Assembly: GCF_041245805.1 (NCBI RefSeq)
Contig: NZ_CP162490.1
Location: forward strand, 3,511,001-3,575,000
DNA from: Xanthomonas sp. DAR 34887
GTDB lineage: Bacteria > Pseudomonadota > Gammaproteobacteria > Xanthomonadales > Xanthomonadaceae
Length of the DNA: 64,000 bases
Direction: 5' to 3'
Of this stretch, positions 17,266 to 26,727 are shown piece after piece (the first letter of the stretch is position 1; each line of letters starts with the position of its first letter). The translations under genes were made by a program, and so were the position numbers. The notes beneath the pieces were generated by a model that saw only the letters and a list, made by a program, of their open reading frames with translations, had not been told where the DNA came from and ran no database searches.

Positions 17266-17841
17266 TTAAGCGACGCCGCTGTCAGGCGCCGTGGCCGCAG
17301 TGGATGGCAGCGTCGCCGGGAACCATTCCGCGCGTGCCAGCCAGCCTTTCAGGAATTTGTCGTCGACCGGACGTTCCTGCGCCAGCCGCTGGTAGTAATC
17401 GATCCGGCCCTGGCGATACAGCGCGTATACCTGCGCCTGATCGGCGGCCTGCAGCGCAGCCAGCGTAGCCGGTCCCATCTCCCCGTCGGTAGCCAGGCCC
17501 GTGGCGCCCAACTGCAGCAGGATCCGCTGCAGCAACAGCACCGCCTCGGTCCCGGCATTGACGTAGAAATCGAACAGGATCTCGGCCAGCGGCTGCGAGG
17601 CGATCTGGTCGCCGTCCAGCTTGTCCCAGTATTCCTGTTTGTAGATGGCACCGGCCTGCTCCGGGGTAAGCGCGCGCAGCGCTTCCAGCGTCGGCGCCTC
17701 GCCGAGCAGGGACTGCGCGTAGCGCTGGAACGTGGCCAGGGTGATGCCAAGATTGGTGGCGCCGCCGGGATCGGCCGGATCGTCCACGAAGCTTCCTTCG
17801 AACTTCAGCAACTGCGGCAGATACAGATCGAACGACGCCAT
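17266..17841 (-). CDS. GH108 muramidase / peptidoglycan hydrolase
   Basis: 191-residue glycoside hydrolase family 108 protein. The catalytic Glu is E15 in LLKFEGSFVDDPADPGGATN, matching the EGG(Y/F)..DPGG pattern; a C-terminal part with TDGEMGPATLAAL is the PG-binding-3 domain. Expected to cut the glycan backbone of peptidoglycan. No signal peptide, so it would need another export route or act on lysis. AGGAGC precedes the ATG. It lies 131 bp downstream of the lipase gene on the same strand. Confidence 0.88.
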   Translation of the reverse strand: MASFDLYLPQLLKFEGSFVDDPADPGGATNLGITLATFQRYAQSLLGEAPTLEALRALTPEQAGAIYKQEYWDKLDGDQIASQPLAEILFDFYVNAGTEAVLLLQRILLQLGATGLATDGEMGPATLAALQAADQAQVYALYRQGRIDYYQRLAQERPVDDKFLKGWLARAEWFPATLPSTAATAPDSGVA

Positions 17842-17972
17842 CGGCTTTGCTCCTGGAAAAATGATCGGACTGACCGCGCGCAGTGTGGCAGCGGGCGCGC
17901 CGCGACGCTGTGCCGCACGGGACAGCATCGCCCCGCCGGGCGCGTGCGGGCAGGCGCGCCGCAGCCGAGCGC

Positions 17973-18944
17973 TCATCCGCTCGCAGTGGTCGGCGCCGGC
18001 TGGCCCGGCGCCAATCCCAGCAACCGCTCGGAGGTGCGCGCGGCCAGTTCGATATCGGCCCATGCCGGCTGCGGTTGCGTCGGCGGCGCCTGGCTGAGCA
18101 TCAGCCGCCGCGGATCCTCGTAGTCCGGGAAGGTGCCGGACCAGAACTGTGGCGAAAGCGCCAGCGCGTGTCGCAGCACAGTCTGCATGTTGACGATGGA
18201 GTGCCGCGACAGCAGATGCACGAACAGGGCGCCGCGCACGTCGTGGGCGGTGCGGAATTGCTGCCCCACCGGCACGTAGCCGAACGCCGAGGGCGGCAGC
18301 GCCGGCACGTAGTCCCAGTAGTTGAAGCAGCGCGTGCTTTCCGCCGCAGCGATGTGCTGCGCATAGCACTGGCCCCAGCTCGCCTCGCCGACCATCGGGC
18401 TGCAGAAATTGATGTTGCAGGCGCTCACGGCCGGCTGGCTGAGCGCAAGATCCAGCGAGAACAGCTGGCTCAGCGCGCCGCCCAGGCTGTGCCCGGTGAC
18501 GTACACCTGGCTGGGCGCGAAATGCGCCAGCAGCGCGAACACCTGCTCGCGCATCGAGGCGCGCATGTTGCCGCCCTTGCCGTCGTAGATGCCGTAGAAG
18601 CCCGCCGACACCCGTGGCGTCGGCGCGACCGTGCCGGCGCTGGGCACGAAATCGGTGGTGGTGAAGTCCAGGTCCTCATAGACGTCCAGATCCGAATCGG
18701 TGCCGCGGAACGCGAACAGGCAGGTACCGGCGTCCTCCGTGGACTGGAACAACAGGCCGAATAGTTCCTCGCTGCCGCCGAACGGATCGCCGTCCCAACC
18801 GGACCAGCGGGCGACCAGCCGGTAGTTGGACGGCGCCAGCACCGGCTTGCCCTCGAAGGCGGCATAGGCAGCAATGCTGGCCTGGGCCATTGCCAGCGTC
18901 AGCAGCGGATCCAGCGGGGCCTGCGTCGGGGGAATCGCACTCAT
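17973..18944 (-). CDS. class 3 (Rhizomucor-type) lipase, no signal peptide
   Basis: 323-residue alpha/beta hydrolase with nucleophile S153 in GHSLGGA, the Asp likely in YWDYVPALP and the His in RHSIVN. The FAFRGTDS segment is the oxyanion strand of class 3 lipases. No signal peptide or membrane helix, unlike classical secreted lipases; it is not the type served by the lipase foldase found at 27.3 kb. Upstream of, and co-oriented with, the muramidase. Together they could be envelope-attacking effectors, but no delivery or immunity gene is adjacent. Confidence 0.87.
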   Translation of the reverse strand: MSAIPPTQAPLDPLLTLAMAQASIAAYAAFEGKPVLAPSNYRLVARWSGWDGDPFGGSEELFGLLFQSTEDAGTCLFAFRGTDSDLDVYEDLDFTTTDFVPSAGTVAPTPRVSAGFYGIYDGKGGNMRASMREQVFALLAHFAPSQVYVTGHSLGGALSQLFSLDLALSQPAVSACNINFCSPMVGEASWGQCYAQHIAAAESTRCFNYWDYVPALPPSAFGYVPVGQQFRTAHDVRGALFVHLLSRHSIVNMQTVLRHALALSPQFWSGTFPDYEDPRRLMLSQAPPTQPQPAWADIELAARTSERLLGLAPGQPAPTTASG

Positions 18945-19267
18945 CGTCGAGCGTCCTTTGCCAAAAAAGGGGAGAAATTGCGGTCGTCGGCGAGCATCTG
19001 CAGCAGCGGCGCCAGATCTATCGATGGGCAGGCGAGCAGCCGCATGCGCACCTAGCGTCTAGTACCACCGGCAGAGGTCGCGCGTTTTCGATCCCGATCC
19101 CATCGCCACCGCGCGGCGACGCTTGTCTACCGCCGCACGCATCCGCAATGCCTGCCCGCCATCGCCAACCTGCCGCCCTACACGCTCCGTCGACGTCTCC
19201 ATCACGGTTCACGCGCGCACCGCGCGGCACAGTGCCAGCAAGCATTCACGCCCGATCGGAGACCCGC
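18945..19267. other. 323-bp divergent intergenic region
   Basis: Region between the lipase (minus) and stress-protein (plus) start codons. It holds AAAGGA ahead of the lipase start. No repeat, RNA gene or clear operator was recognised. Confidence 0.5.
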
Positions 19268-19756
19268 ATGGCCAGCCCGCAGGAACTGGAAGAGAAATTC
19301 TGGAAAGCGCTCAAATCCGACCGCACGGTCATGCTCGGGCTGGACGGCGTCGAGGACGGCCATGCGCGGCCGATGACCGCGCAATTCGAGGGCGACCGTG
19401 GTGGCCCGATCTGGTTCTTCACCTCCAAGGACAACGCCCTGGTGCAGAAGCTGACCCAGAGCCAGCGGGTCATCGCCGCGTTCAGCGCCAAGGACCACGA
19501 CCTGTTCGCCAGCATCAGCGGCACCCTCAGCGTGGACAACGACCAGGCGGTGATCGAGCGCCTGTGGAACGGCTTCATCGACGCCTGGTACGAGCAGGGC
19601 AAGGACGATCCCAAACTGGCGCTGCTGCGCCTGGACCCGGACCACGCGCAGATCTGGCTCAATGGGTCCAGCCTCGTTGCGGGCATCAAGGTGCTGTTCG
19701 GCATCGACCCCAAGCGCGATTACCAGGACAAGGTAGCGGACGTGCCGCTGCGCTGA
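19268..19756 (+). CDS. general stress protein 26-like FMN-binding protein
   Basis: 162-residue split-barrel flavoprotein of the pyridoxamine 5'-phosphate oxidase superfamily: VMLGLDGVEDGHARPMTAQF, PIWFFTSKDN, VIAAFSAKDHDLFASISG and LLRLDPDHAQIWLNGSS are the Gsp26 blocks. A closely similar Xanthomonas citri protein is known to bind FMN. Likely role in stress physiology through flavin binding; enzymatic activity is not established. The ATG at 19268 begins the conserved region. Confidence 0.9.
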   Translation: MASPQELEEKFWKALKSDRTVMLGLDGVEDGHARPMTAQFEGDRGGPIWFFTSKDNALVQKLTQSQRVIAAFSAKDHDLFASISGTLSVDNDQAVIERLWNGFIDAWYEQGKDDPKLALLRLDPDHAQIWLNGSSLVAGIKVLFGIDPKRDYQDKVADVPLR

Positions 19757-20006
19757 GCGGCACGCACGCCTCCTGACAGGCCGCATCGCGCAGCCTGTCG
19801 AGCGCCTATTGCCCATGTCCCTTCTTCGCCGCGGGCGCGCGGCGAAAATGCTCCCGCAAGCGCTCGGAGACCAGCAGCGCTTACACGCGCTGATACGCCA
19901 TCCGCCCCCTTCACTCTCTGCAACCTCAAGCGGCATCGCTCTGGGCGGGATCGCCTCGCGCGTCCATAATCAGCGCCCTCCCTTCAGCGCAGACCAGGCC
20001 GTCCCG

Positions 20007-20978
20007 ATGCCGCAGCCTTTATCCGAAGAAGACCTGCAGACGGTGCACGAACGCGCCTACGCGAGTTTCGACGCAGGGCAGCTGGAACAGGCCGCGCAAC
20101 ACTTCGCCACCTTGCTCGCGCATGCGCCGGACGCGCGCTACTACCACTACATGCAGGGGCTGGTGCACAAATATCGGCTGGACTGGCACCAATCCCTTCG
20201 CCACAACCTGCGCGCGTTGGCGCTTGGCGAAGAAGCAGACGAAGCCGCCCAATGGAATGCCGGCATCGCGGCCACGGCGATCGGCGACTGGGCGCAGGCG
20301 CGGGCGCAATGGGCGGCGTGCGGCATCGGCATTCCCGAAGGCGAGGGACCGATCGAGACGGATTTCGGCGTGGTCAGCGTGCGCCTGAACCCGTGGTCCC
20401 ATGGCGAGACCCTGTTCGCCCAGCGCATCGACGTGGTCCGCGCGCGCCTGCTCAACGTGCCGCTACCGGAAAGCGGCCACCGCTACGGCGACATCATCCT
20501 GCACGACGGCGCCGCCACCGGCCGGCGTGCGTTTCGCGACCGCACCGTCCCGGTCTTCAACGCCCTGGCACGACTGCAACCTTCGCCATTCCAGACCTTC
20601 ACGGTGTTCGCGCATTGTCCTGCCCCCGAAGACCGCGACGCGCTCCAGGACACACCCGCCGGCGACGAGATCGCCCTGGTCGAGGACTGGACCGAAACCC
20701 TGGTCAACTATTGCCTGCGTTGCAGTTACGGCGCAGCCACGCATCCGCACCGCGACGCGTCGCCCGATACCTGGAAAAGCGACCGCGATTTCGGCGTCGC
20801 CGCCGTCCAGCGCGGTTCGCTGGAGACGTGGTTGCAACACTGGCAAGCCGGTGCTGCAGGGCGTCGCATCGACGCGGTGGAACTCCGCGAGACCGACCCG
20901 CCGCTGCGCCAGGACGGCATGGCCTGGTGGATCTCGCCGGACGAGGCGGCCGACGACGGCATGGCCGAGACGTCCTAG
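20007..20978 (+). CDS. TPR-containing hypothetical protein
   Basis: 323 residues. Residues 1-110 form tetratricopeptide-like helices (YASFDAGQLEQAAQHFATLL, YRLDWHQSLRHNLRALALG, GIAATAIGDWAQARAQWAAC). The rest is a mixed domain with FGVVSVRLNPWSHGETLF, YGDIILHDG and LRCSYGAATHP that I do not recognise. No signal or membrane segment. Convergent with the HDOD gene, 16 bp apart. Start ATG at 20007. Confidence 0.75.
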   Translation: MPQPLSEEDLQTVHERAYASFDAGQLEQAAQHFATLLAHAPDARYYHYMQGLVHKYRLDWHQSLRHNLRALALGEEADEAAQWNAGIAATAIGDWAQARAQWAACGIGIPEGEGPIETDFGVVSVRLNPWSHGETLFAQRIDVVRARLLNVPLPESGHRYGDIILHDGAATGRRAFRDRTVPVFNALARLQPSPFQTFTVFAHCPAPEDRDALQDTPAGDEIALVEDWTETLVNYCLRCSYGAATHPHRDASPDTWKSDRDFGVAAVQRGSLETWLQHWQAGAAGRRIDAVELRETDPPLRQDGMAWWISPDEAADDGMAETS

Positions 20979-20994
20979 CGACGCGCCCGAGCGC

Positions 20995-22065
20995 TCAACC
21001 CGGGGCCGCCTCCAACAGCGCCAGCGCCGCCTCGCGCCGCCCGATCCGCAGCGAACGCCCCAGGAGACTCAACGCATGCGACTCGACATGCCTGTGTTGT
21101 TCGTCGAGCGCTTGCTGCATGCGTTCCGACAGCGCCCAGTCTTGCGAGATCGCCTGCGCCACCCGCGCCGTCCAGTCCTGCAGCAGCTCGGCCACTCTCC
21201 CTGCATCGGGGACGAGTCCCGGCTGTTTCGCATACGCATCGCGCACCACCTGCAGCACCGCGACCGAGCCCAATCCACACAACAGCGCCAGCAGCTGCGC
21301 CGCCGCGAGATCTTCGCGCTTTGCATCCTCGGCCTGGCGCGCCGTGGCCTTGGCCGAGAGCAGGGTGTGCTCCCACAGCAGCGACGCGCAACGGCCGAAC
21401 GCGCTGCCGTCGTCGGCGATGACCGGCTGCAGCAGCGCGGCCAGCACGATCTGGCGCAAGCCCTCGGTGCCGAGCAGGGCCACCGCGCGCTCCAGGGTCT
21501 CGATCGGCTCGGCGTGGCGGCGATATGCGGCACTGTTGGCGATGCGCAGCAGGTTGCCGGCCAGCGCCGGATCCTGGCCGAGAATCGCAGCAATGGCCTG
21601 CGCCCCGGCGCCAGGATCGTTGAGCGCGCGGGTCAGCTGCGGCAACAGCTGCGGGCGGCGCGGCGTGTAGCGCGGATGCGCGTCGATGCGCGCCAGTACC
21701 GCGACCGCCGCCGCGGCGATCTCGGCCTGCGCGGCACGCGCCGCCGCGCTCGGCTCTGGTGCGGGCACGCCGGCGAACGCCAGCGCGTACAGGCGCAGCA
21801 ACAGCGCGGACTCCTGCTCCGCGGAAAGTTCGGCGTCAACGGCAGCCGCGCCCTGTCCCTGCCCCGGCCCCGGCCCCAGCTCCGCCGCGACCGCCACATC
21901 CGTAGCGCCGTCTCCGCCGACAGCACGGTGCGCAGACGCTGCTGCTTGCGCAACGCTGCTCGGCACCACAGGCACGCGCGAACGTCCACGGCGCCATATC
22001 CAGCCGCCGATGCCCAGCAGCAGCAAGACGGCAACGCCCGCAATCCAGATCGACGGGACCATCAT
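20995..22065 (-). CDS. membrane-anchored HDOD-domain protein
   Basis: 356 residues. One N-terminal membrane helix (IWIAGVAVLLLLGIGGWIWR), a Pro/Gly/Ala linker, then an HDOD domain from about residue 130: LTRALNDPGAGAQAIAAILG, QDPALAGNLLRIANSAAYRR, IETLERAVALLGTEGLRQIV. HDOD proteins are signalling adaptors related to HD phosphohydrolases but usually lack the metal residues; no output domain is seen here. Two adjacent ATGs (22065, 22062) could start it. Confidence 0.85.
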   Translation of the reverse strand: MMVPSIWIAGVAVLLLLGIGGWIWRRGRSRVPVVPSSVAQAAASAHRAVGGDGATDVAVAAELGPGPGQGQGAAAVDAELSAEQESALLLRLYALAFAGVPAPEPSAAARAAQAEIAAAAVAVLARIDAHPRYTPRRPQLLPQLTRALNDPGAGAQAIAAILGQDPALAGNLLRIANSAAYRRHAEPIETLERAVALLGTEGLRQIVLAALLQPVIADDGSAFGRCASLLWEHTLLSAKATARQAEDAKREDLAAAQLLALLCGLGSVAVLQVVRDAYAKQPGLVPDAGRVAELLQDWTARVAQAISQDWALSERMQQALDEQHRHVESHALSLLGRSLRIGRREAALALLEAAPG

Positions 22066-22225
22066 CGGCCTCCGCAAGCTCGCCAGAACCCGCCCACGGC
22101 TGCAAGCGCAGCCACGGCCGGACGCGCCACGCCATGCAAGCATGGCGCGCAGGTCGCTACCCTAGCTGCAGCGCCGGCCTGCGCGCGAAGCCACAGCGCC
22201 TGCATAGTGCCTCCCCCATGCACGC

Positions 22226-22708
22226 TCAGGGCGCCGGCGAGGCGACCGCGCGATGCCCGTAGCTGAGCACCCGCGTCAGCTTCCAGCCGTCCTGATCCTG
22301 GCGCCACACCATCACGAATTTGGCGATGCCCTCGCAACGCCCGCTGGCCAGCTCGCAGAAGCGGTGTTCGCCTTCCTCGATCGCACCGAAGCCCTTGATC
22401 GGGTAGACCCGCAGCGTGCCGTCCACCAATTCGCGGCGCACCTTGCCGCAGATGAACTTGCGCGTGTTGTCCACCACCGTCTTGCGGTCCCAGCTGGCGC
22501 CGCCGGTGTCGTGGTAGAACTCCACGTCGGGCACGAACAGTTGCTCGAACGCCGCCATGTCGCAGCGGTTGTACGCGCCGAACACGCGCTGGTCCAGTGC
22601 GGCGACCGTGTCGAACAGCGGCCCCGCGGTGCCGTCCTCGGCCGGCGCCGCGGCTCGCGCCGTCGCCGCGCAGGCCAGCAGCAGAAGTAGCGATCCCCAT
22701 GCCTTCAT
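22226..22708 (-). CDS. exported NTF2-like (DUF4440) protein
   Basis: 160 residues with a signal peptide (WGSLLLLLACAATARAAAP). The mature part is a single SnoaL/NTF2-like cone: DQRVFGAYNRCDMAAFEQLF, VEFYHDTGG, VDNTRKFICG and AKFVMVWRQDQDGWKL. Such domains serve as small-molecule binding or enzyme folds; the ligand is unknown. GGGAGA precedes the start at 22708. Lies downstream of icmF on the same strand, 169 bp away. Confidence 0.82.
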   Translation of the reverse strand: MKAWGSLLLLLACAATARAAAPAEDGTAGPLFDTVAALDQRVFGAYNRCDMAAFEQLFVPDVEFYHDTGGASWDRKTVVDNTRKFICGKVRRELVDGTLRVYPIKGFGAIEEGEHRFCELASGRCEGIAKFVMVWRQDQDGWKLTRVLSYGHRAVASPAP

Positions 22709-22877
22709 CCGCCATCTCCCCGATTGTCGATGCGCAACTATGCGTCCCCCCGGGCCGTGCCCGCAATGGCGCCAGGCGCATGCTGCGGCAGCGCGACAGG
22801 CGGCAGGCAGCTGACACGGCCGGCTGCAGGGTGCCGTCAGTGCCCGCACCGCAGCCGCCGTCGGCCGCTGCCGGCAC

Positions 22878-25800
22878 CTACATGTTGCGCCGGTACTCCC
22901 CACCTACCTCGTACAGCGCGTGGCTGATCTGCCCCAGGCTGTGGGTCTTCACCGCCTGCATCAGCGCGGCGAAGACGTTGCGGCGCTCGCGTGCGGCGCG
23001 CTGCAGATAGCCCAGGCCCGCCGCATCGCCGACAGCCGGCGCACCGGCCGCATCGCCGTGTTCCGCTTGCAGCGGCTGCGTCGGCGCAATGCCGTTGCGG
23101 CGCTGCTGCCAGTCCCGCACGTTGGCGATCTGCTGGCCCTTCTCTTCCTCGGTGGAGCGGATCAGCTCGATCTGGGTCGCGGTCTCGCCGGCGTGCTGTT
23201 TGGGCAGGAAGGTGTTGACACCGACCAGCGGCAGGCTGCCGTCGTGCTTCTTGTGCTCGTAGTACAGGCTCTCTTCCTGGATCTTGCCGCGCTGGTACAT
23301 GGTGTCCATCGCGCCGAGCACGCCGCCGCGCTCGCTGATCGCCTCGAACTCCTTGTACACCGCCTCCTCCACCAGGTCGGTGAGCTGTTCGACGATGAAA
23401 CTGCCCTGCCACGGGTTCTCGCAGAAGTTCAGTCCCAGCTCCTTGTTGATGATCATCTGGATCGCCACCGCGCGGCGCACGCTCTCCTCGGTGGGGGTGG
23501 TGATCGCCTCGTCGTAGGCGTTGGTGTGCAGGCTGTTGCAGTTGTCGAACAGCGCGTACAGCGCCTGCAGCGTGGTGCGGATGTCGTTGAACTGGATCTC
23601 CTGCGCATGCAGCGAGCGGCCCGAGGTCTGGATGTGGTACTTCATCATCTGGCTGCGTTCGTTGCCGCCGTAGCGTTCGCGCATCGCCCGCGCCCAGATG
23701 CGCCGCGCCACCCGGCCGATGACGGTGTATTCCGGATCCATGCCGTTGCTGAAGAAGAAACTCAGGTTCGGCGCGAAATCGTCGATGCGCATGCCGCGCG
23801 CCAGGTAGTACTCGACGATGGTGAAGCCGTTGCTCAGGGTGAAGGCGAGCTGGCTGATCGGGTTCGCGCCGGCCTCGGCGATGTGGTAGCCGGAGATCGA
23901 CACCGAATAGAAGTTGCGCACCTTCTGCTCGACGAAATACTGCTGGATGTCGCCCATCATGCGCAGCGCGAACTCGGTGCTGAAGATGCAGGTGTTCTGC
24001 GCCTGGTCCTCCTTGAGGATGTCGGCCTGCACCGTGCCGCGCACGCTGGACAGCGTCTGCGCCTTGATCTGCGCATAGGTCTGCGCGTCGACCAATTGAT
24101 CGCCGCTGACCCCGAGCAAGGCCAGGCCCAGGCCGTCGTTGGTCGGCGGCAGGTCGCCGTGATAGCGCGGCCGCGGCCGGCCCTCGAACAAGGCCTCCAG
24201 GGTCTGTTCGGCCTGCGCCCAACGCTGCGCATCGGCCTTGAGGTATTTCTCCACCTGCTGGTCGATGGCGGTGTTCATGAACATCGCCAGGATCATCGGT
24301 GCCGGGCCGTTGATGGTCATCGACACGCTGGTGGTCGGCGCGCAGAGGTCGAAGCCGGAGTACAGCTTCTTCATGTCGTCCAGGGTGGGAATATTGACCC
24401 CGGAATTGCCGATCTTGCCGTAGATGTCCGGGCGCGGCGCCGGATCCTCGCCGTACAGGGTGACACTGTCGAAAGCGGTGGACAGGCGCGCGGCCGGCTG
24501 GCCCACGCTCAGGTAGTGGAAGCGGCGGTTGGTGCGTTCCGGCGTGCCTTCGCCGGCGAACATGCGGATCGGGTCCTCGCCGGCGCGGCGGTACGGATAC
24601 ACGCCGCCGGTATAGGGATAGCTGCCGGGCAGGTTCTCCTTGCCGAGGAAGGTCAGCAGCTCGCCCCAGCTCTTGTAGCGCGGCGCGGCGATCTTCGGAA
24701 TCGGCTGGTGGCTCAGCGACTGCCGGTAATTCTCCACCCGGATCGCCTTGCCGCGCACCTCGTACTCGGTGACTTCGTCGGTGATCGACTTCAGCCGCTG
24801 CGGCCACTCGCGCAGCAACTTCAGCGATTCGCTGGACAGCGCCTGCAGCGCGTCGTTGTAGCGCTGGCGCAGCAGCAGCAAGGTCGCATCGACGGCGGCG
24901 CCGGCGAGCGGCTGCAGATCCTCGACGGCGTAAAGCTCCAGCTGCTTCGGCAACTGCGGGTCCTGCAGTTCGTGCAGCGACTGCCAGAACGATTGCGCGC
25001 GATCGGCCGCCTCGGCCTGGCGTTCGATGCCGGCATTGAGCGCGCGGCCCTGTTCGGCGATCTCCGCCAGGTAGCGCACGCGCGCGCCCGGGATCAGCAC
25101 GGTGGCGCGCGGCTCCTTGAGCGTGGTGTCCAGGTGCGGCAGGAAATCGCAATGCGGCGACGGCGCGGCGCGGCGGGCGGCGGCGGGCGCTTCGGCGCCG
25201 GCGTCCGCCGCTTCGAGACCCGCTTTCGCGCGCAACAACCGGCACAGGTTGACGAACATCCAGCTGATGCCGGGATCGTTGAACTGGCTGGCGATGGTCG
25301 GATACACCGGCACCGCCTCGTCCTCGAGCTGGAACGCGGCGCGGTTGCGCCGCCATTGCTTGCGCACGTCGCGCAGCGCGTCCTCGGCGCCGCGCCGGTC
25401 GTACTTGTTCAGCACCACCAGTTCGGCGAAGTCGAGCATGTCGATCTTTTCCAGCTGGCTCGGCGCGCCATAGTCGCTGGTCATCACGTACACCGGGAAA
25501 TCGACCAGGTCGACGATCTCCGAATCGCTCTGGCCGATGCCGGCGGTTTCCACGATCACCAGGTCGTAGCCGATGCCTTTCAGCAACGCGATGCAGTCCT
25601 TGAGCACCCGGTTGGTGGCCGCATGCTGGCGGCGCGTGGCCATCGAGCGCATGTACACGCGCGGGCTGCGCAAGGCGTTCATGCGGATGCGGTCGCCGAG
25701 CAGCGCGCCGCCGGTGCGGCGCCGGCTCGGGTCCACCGACACCACCGCGATGCGCATCTGCGGGAAGCCGGCCAGGAAGCGATTGAGCAGTTCGTCGGTG

Positions 25801-26498
25801 ACCGAGGACTTGCCGGCGCCGCCGGTGCCGGTCAGGCCCAGCACCGGCGCCGCGCGCCGCTCGCGGGACTCGGGGTTGCCCGCCGGGCCGGATTGCCATT
25901 GTTTGCGCAGCAGCGCCAGCTCCGCGTCGGAGAAGGCGCCATCCTCGAGTGCCGACAGCATCCTGCCGATGCCGATCTCGTCGTCGATGTGCGGCAGCAG
26001 CGCGCCGGCTTGTTCCGGGTCCCGAGTCCCGAGTCCCGAGTCCCGGGCGCGCGAAGCGCGCGCCACCACGTCCTCGATCATCTCCACCAGGCCCATCTTC
26101 ATGCCGTCGTTGGGGTGGTAGATGCGCTCCACGCCATAGGCCTGCAGCTCGGCGATCTCTTCCGGGGTGATGGTGCCGCCACCGCCGCCGAACACCCGCA
26201 CATGGCCGGCGTCGCGTTCGCGCAGCATGTCCACCATGTACTTGAAATACTCGACGTGGCCGCCCTGGTAGGAGGACAGCGCGATCGCATCGGCGTCCTC
26301 CTGCAACGCCGCGCGCACCACGTCCTCGACGCTGCGGTTGTGGCCCAGATGGATCACCTCCGCGCCCTGCGCCTGGATCAGCCGGCGCATGATGTTGATC
26401 GCCGCATCGTGACCGTCGAACAGGCTGGCAGCGGTGACGAAGCGCAGCGGGCTGGTGTCGGCGTGCGGCAATGGCACGCGGGACGCGGGAATGCTCAT
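22878..26498 (-). CDS. icmF: fused isobutyryl-CoA mutase IcmF (B12-dependent)
   Basis: 1206-residue fusion with the IcmF order: N-terminal cobalamin domain (DGHD at 28-31 with lower-ligand H30, SSYQGGH near 80, FGGGGGT), a MeaB-like GTPase chaperone (P-loop GLTGTGGAGKSS at 221-232, LNKYD) and a C-terminal methylmalonyl-CoA-mutase-type TIM barrel. It interconverts isobutyryl-CoA and n-butyryl-CoA through a carbon-skeleton radical rearrangement; some IcmF also isomerise isovaleryl-CoA. The start at 26498 puts the cobalamin domain at the N-terminus. The linker at residues 152-160 (RDSGLGTRD) is encoded by a 7-nt tandem repeat. Confidence 0.93.
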   Translation of the reverse strand: MSIPASRVPLPHADTSPLRFVTAASLFDGHDAAINIMRRLIQAQGAEVIHLGHNRSVEDVVRAALQEDADAIALSSYQGGHVEYFKYMVDMLRERDAGHVRVFGGGGGTITPEEIAELQAYGVERIYHPNDGMKMGLVEMIEDVVARASRARDSGLGTRDPEQAGALLPHIDDEIGIGRMLSALEDGAFSDAELALLRKQWQSGPAGNPESRERRAAPVLGLTGTGGAGKSSVTDELLNRFLAGFPQMRIAVVSVDPSRRRTGGALLGDRIRMNALRSPRVYMRSMATRRQHAATNRVLKDCIALLKGIGYDLVIVETAGIGQSDSEIVDLVDFPVYVMTSDYGAPSQLEKIDMLDFAELVVLNKYDRRGAEDALRDVRKQWRRNRAAFQLEDEAVPVYPTIASQFNDPGISWMFVNLCRLLRAKAGLEAADAGAEAPAAARRAAPSPHCDFLPHLDTTLKEPRATVLIPGARVRYLAEIAEQGRALNAGIERQAEAADRAQSFWQSLHELQDPQLPKQLELYAVEDLQPLAGAAVDATLLLLRQRYNDALQALSSESLKLLREWPQRLKSITDEVTEYEVRGKAIRVENYRQSLSHQPIPKIAAPRYKSWGELLTFLGKENLPGSYPYTGGVYPYRRAGEDPIRMFAGEGTPERTNRRFHYLSVGQPAARLSTAFDSVTLYGEDPAPRPDIYGKIGNSGVNIPTLDDMKKLYSGFDLCAPTTSVSMTINGPAPMILAMFMNTAIDQQVEKYLKADAQRWAQAEQTLEALFEGRPRPRYHGDLPPTNDGLGLALLGVSGDQLVDAQTYAQIKAQTLSSVRGTVQADILKEDQAQNTCIFSTEFALRMMGDIQQYFVEQKVRNFYSVSISGYHIAEAGANPISQLAFTLSNGFTIVEYYLARGMRIDDFAPNLSFFFSNGMDPEYTVIGRVARRIWARAMRERYGGNERSQMMKYHIQTSGRSLHAQEIQFNDIRTTLQALYALFDNCNSLHTNAYDEAITTPTEESVRRAVAIQMIINKELGLNFCENPWQGSFIVEQLTDLVEEAVYKEFEAISERGGVLGAMDTMYQRGKIQEESLYYEHKKHDGSLPLVGVNTFLPKQHAGETATQIELIRSTEEEKGQQIANVRDWQQRRNGIAPTQPLQAEHGDAAGAPAVGDAAGLGYLQRAARERRNVFAALMQAVKTHSLGQISHALYEVGGEYRRNM
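26020..26045 (-). repeat. in-frame heptamer array inside icmF
   Basis: Three full TCCCGAG units plus a fourth partial (GGGACTC family on the coding strand). It encodes residues 152-160 of IcmF, between the cobalamin and GTPase domains. The same unit forms a five-copy intergenic array at 58.4 kb. A change of one unit would shift the frame. Confidence 0.9.
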
Positions 26499-26727
26499 CG
26501 GGAAGACATCGGCAAGAGAATGCGGCAATTCTAGGCGCGCAGCGCAGCGCGGGCAGGTTGCGCTGCAACATGCAGCGAGCGGCGCATTGGCGGCGCGGGT
26601 ACCACCGGACGCCAAGGCGGGCCTGGTTATCCGAGACATGAACGCGGCCAAGCAGCGGGTCAACAGCAGCCCTGCTTGCCGCGTTTGCGTTGACGTCGGC
26701 ACACCGCCGATGTCCTTGGAGAATCGC

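Noticed and set aside
22920..26534. 1204-codon plus-strand open frame antisense to icmF
   Set aside because: His/Arg/Gln/Val-rich shadow of a strongly biased GC-rich gene; IcmF has all three domains with motifs.
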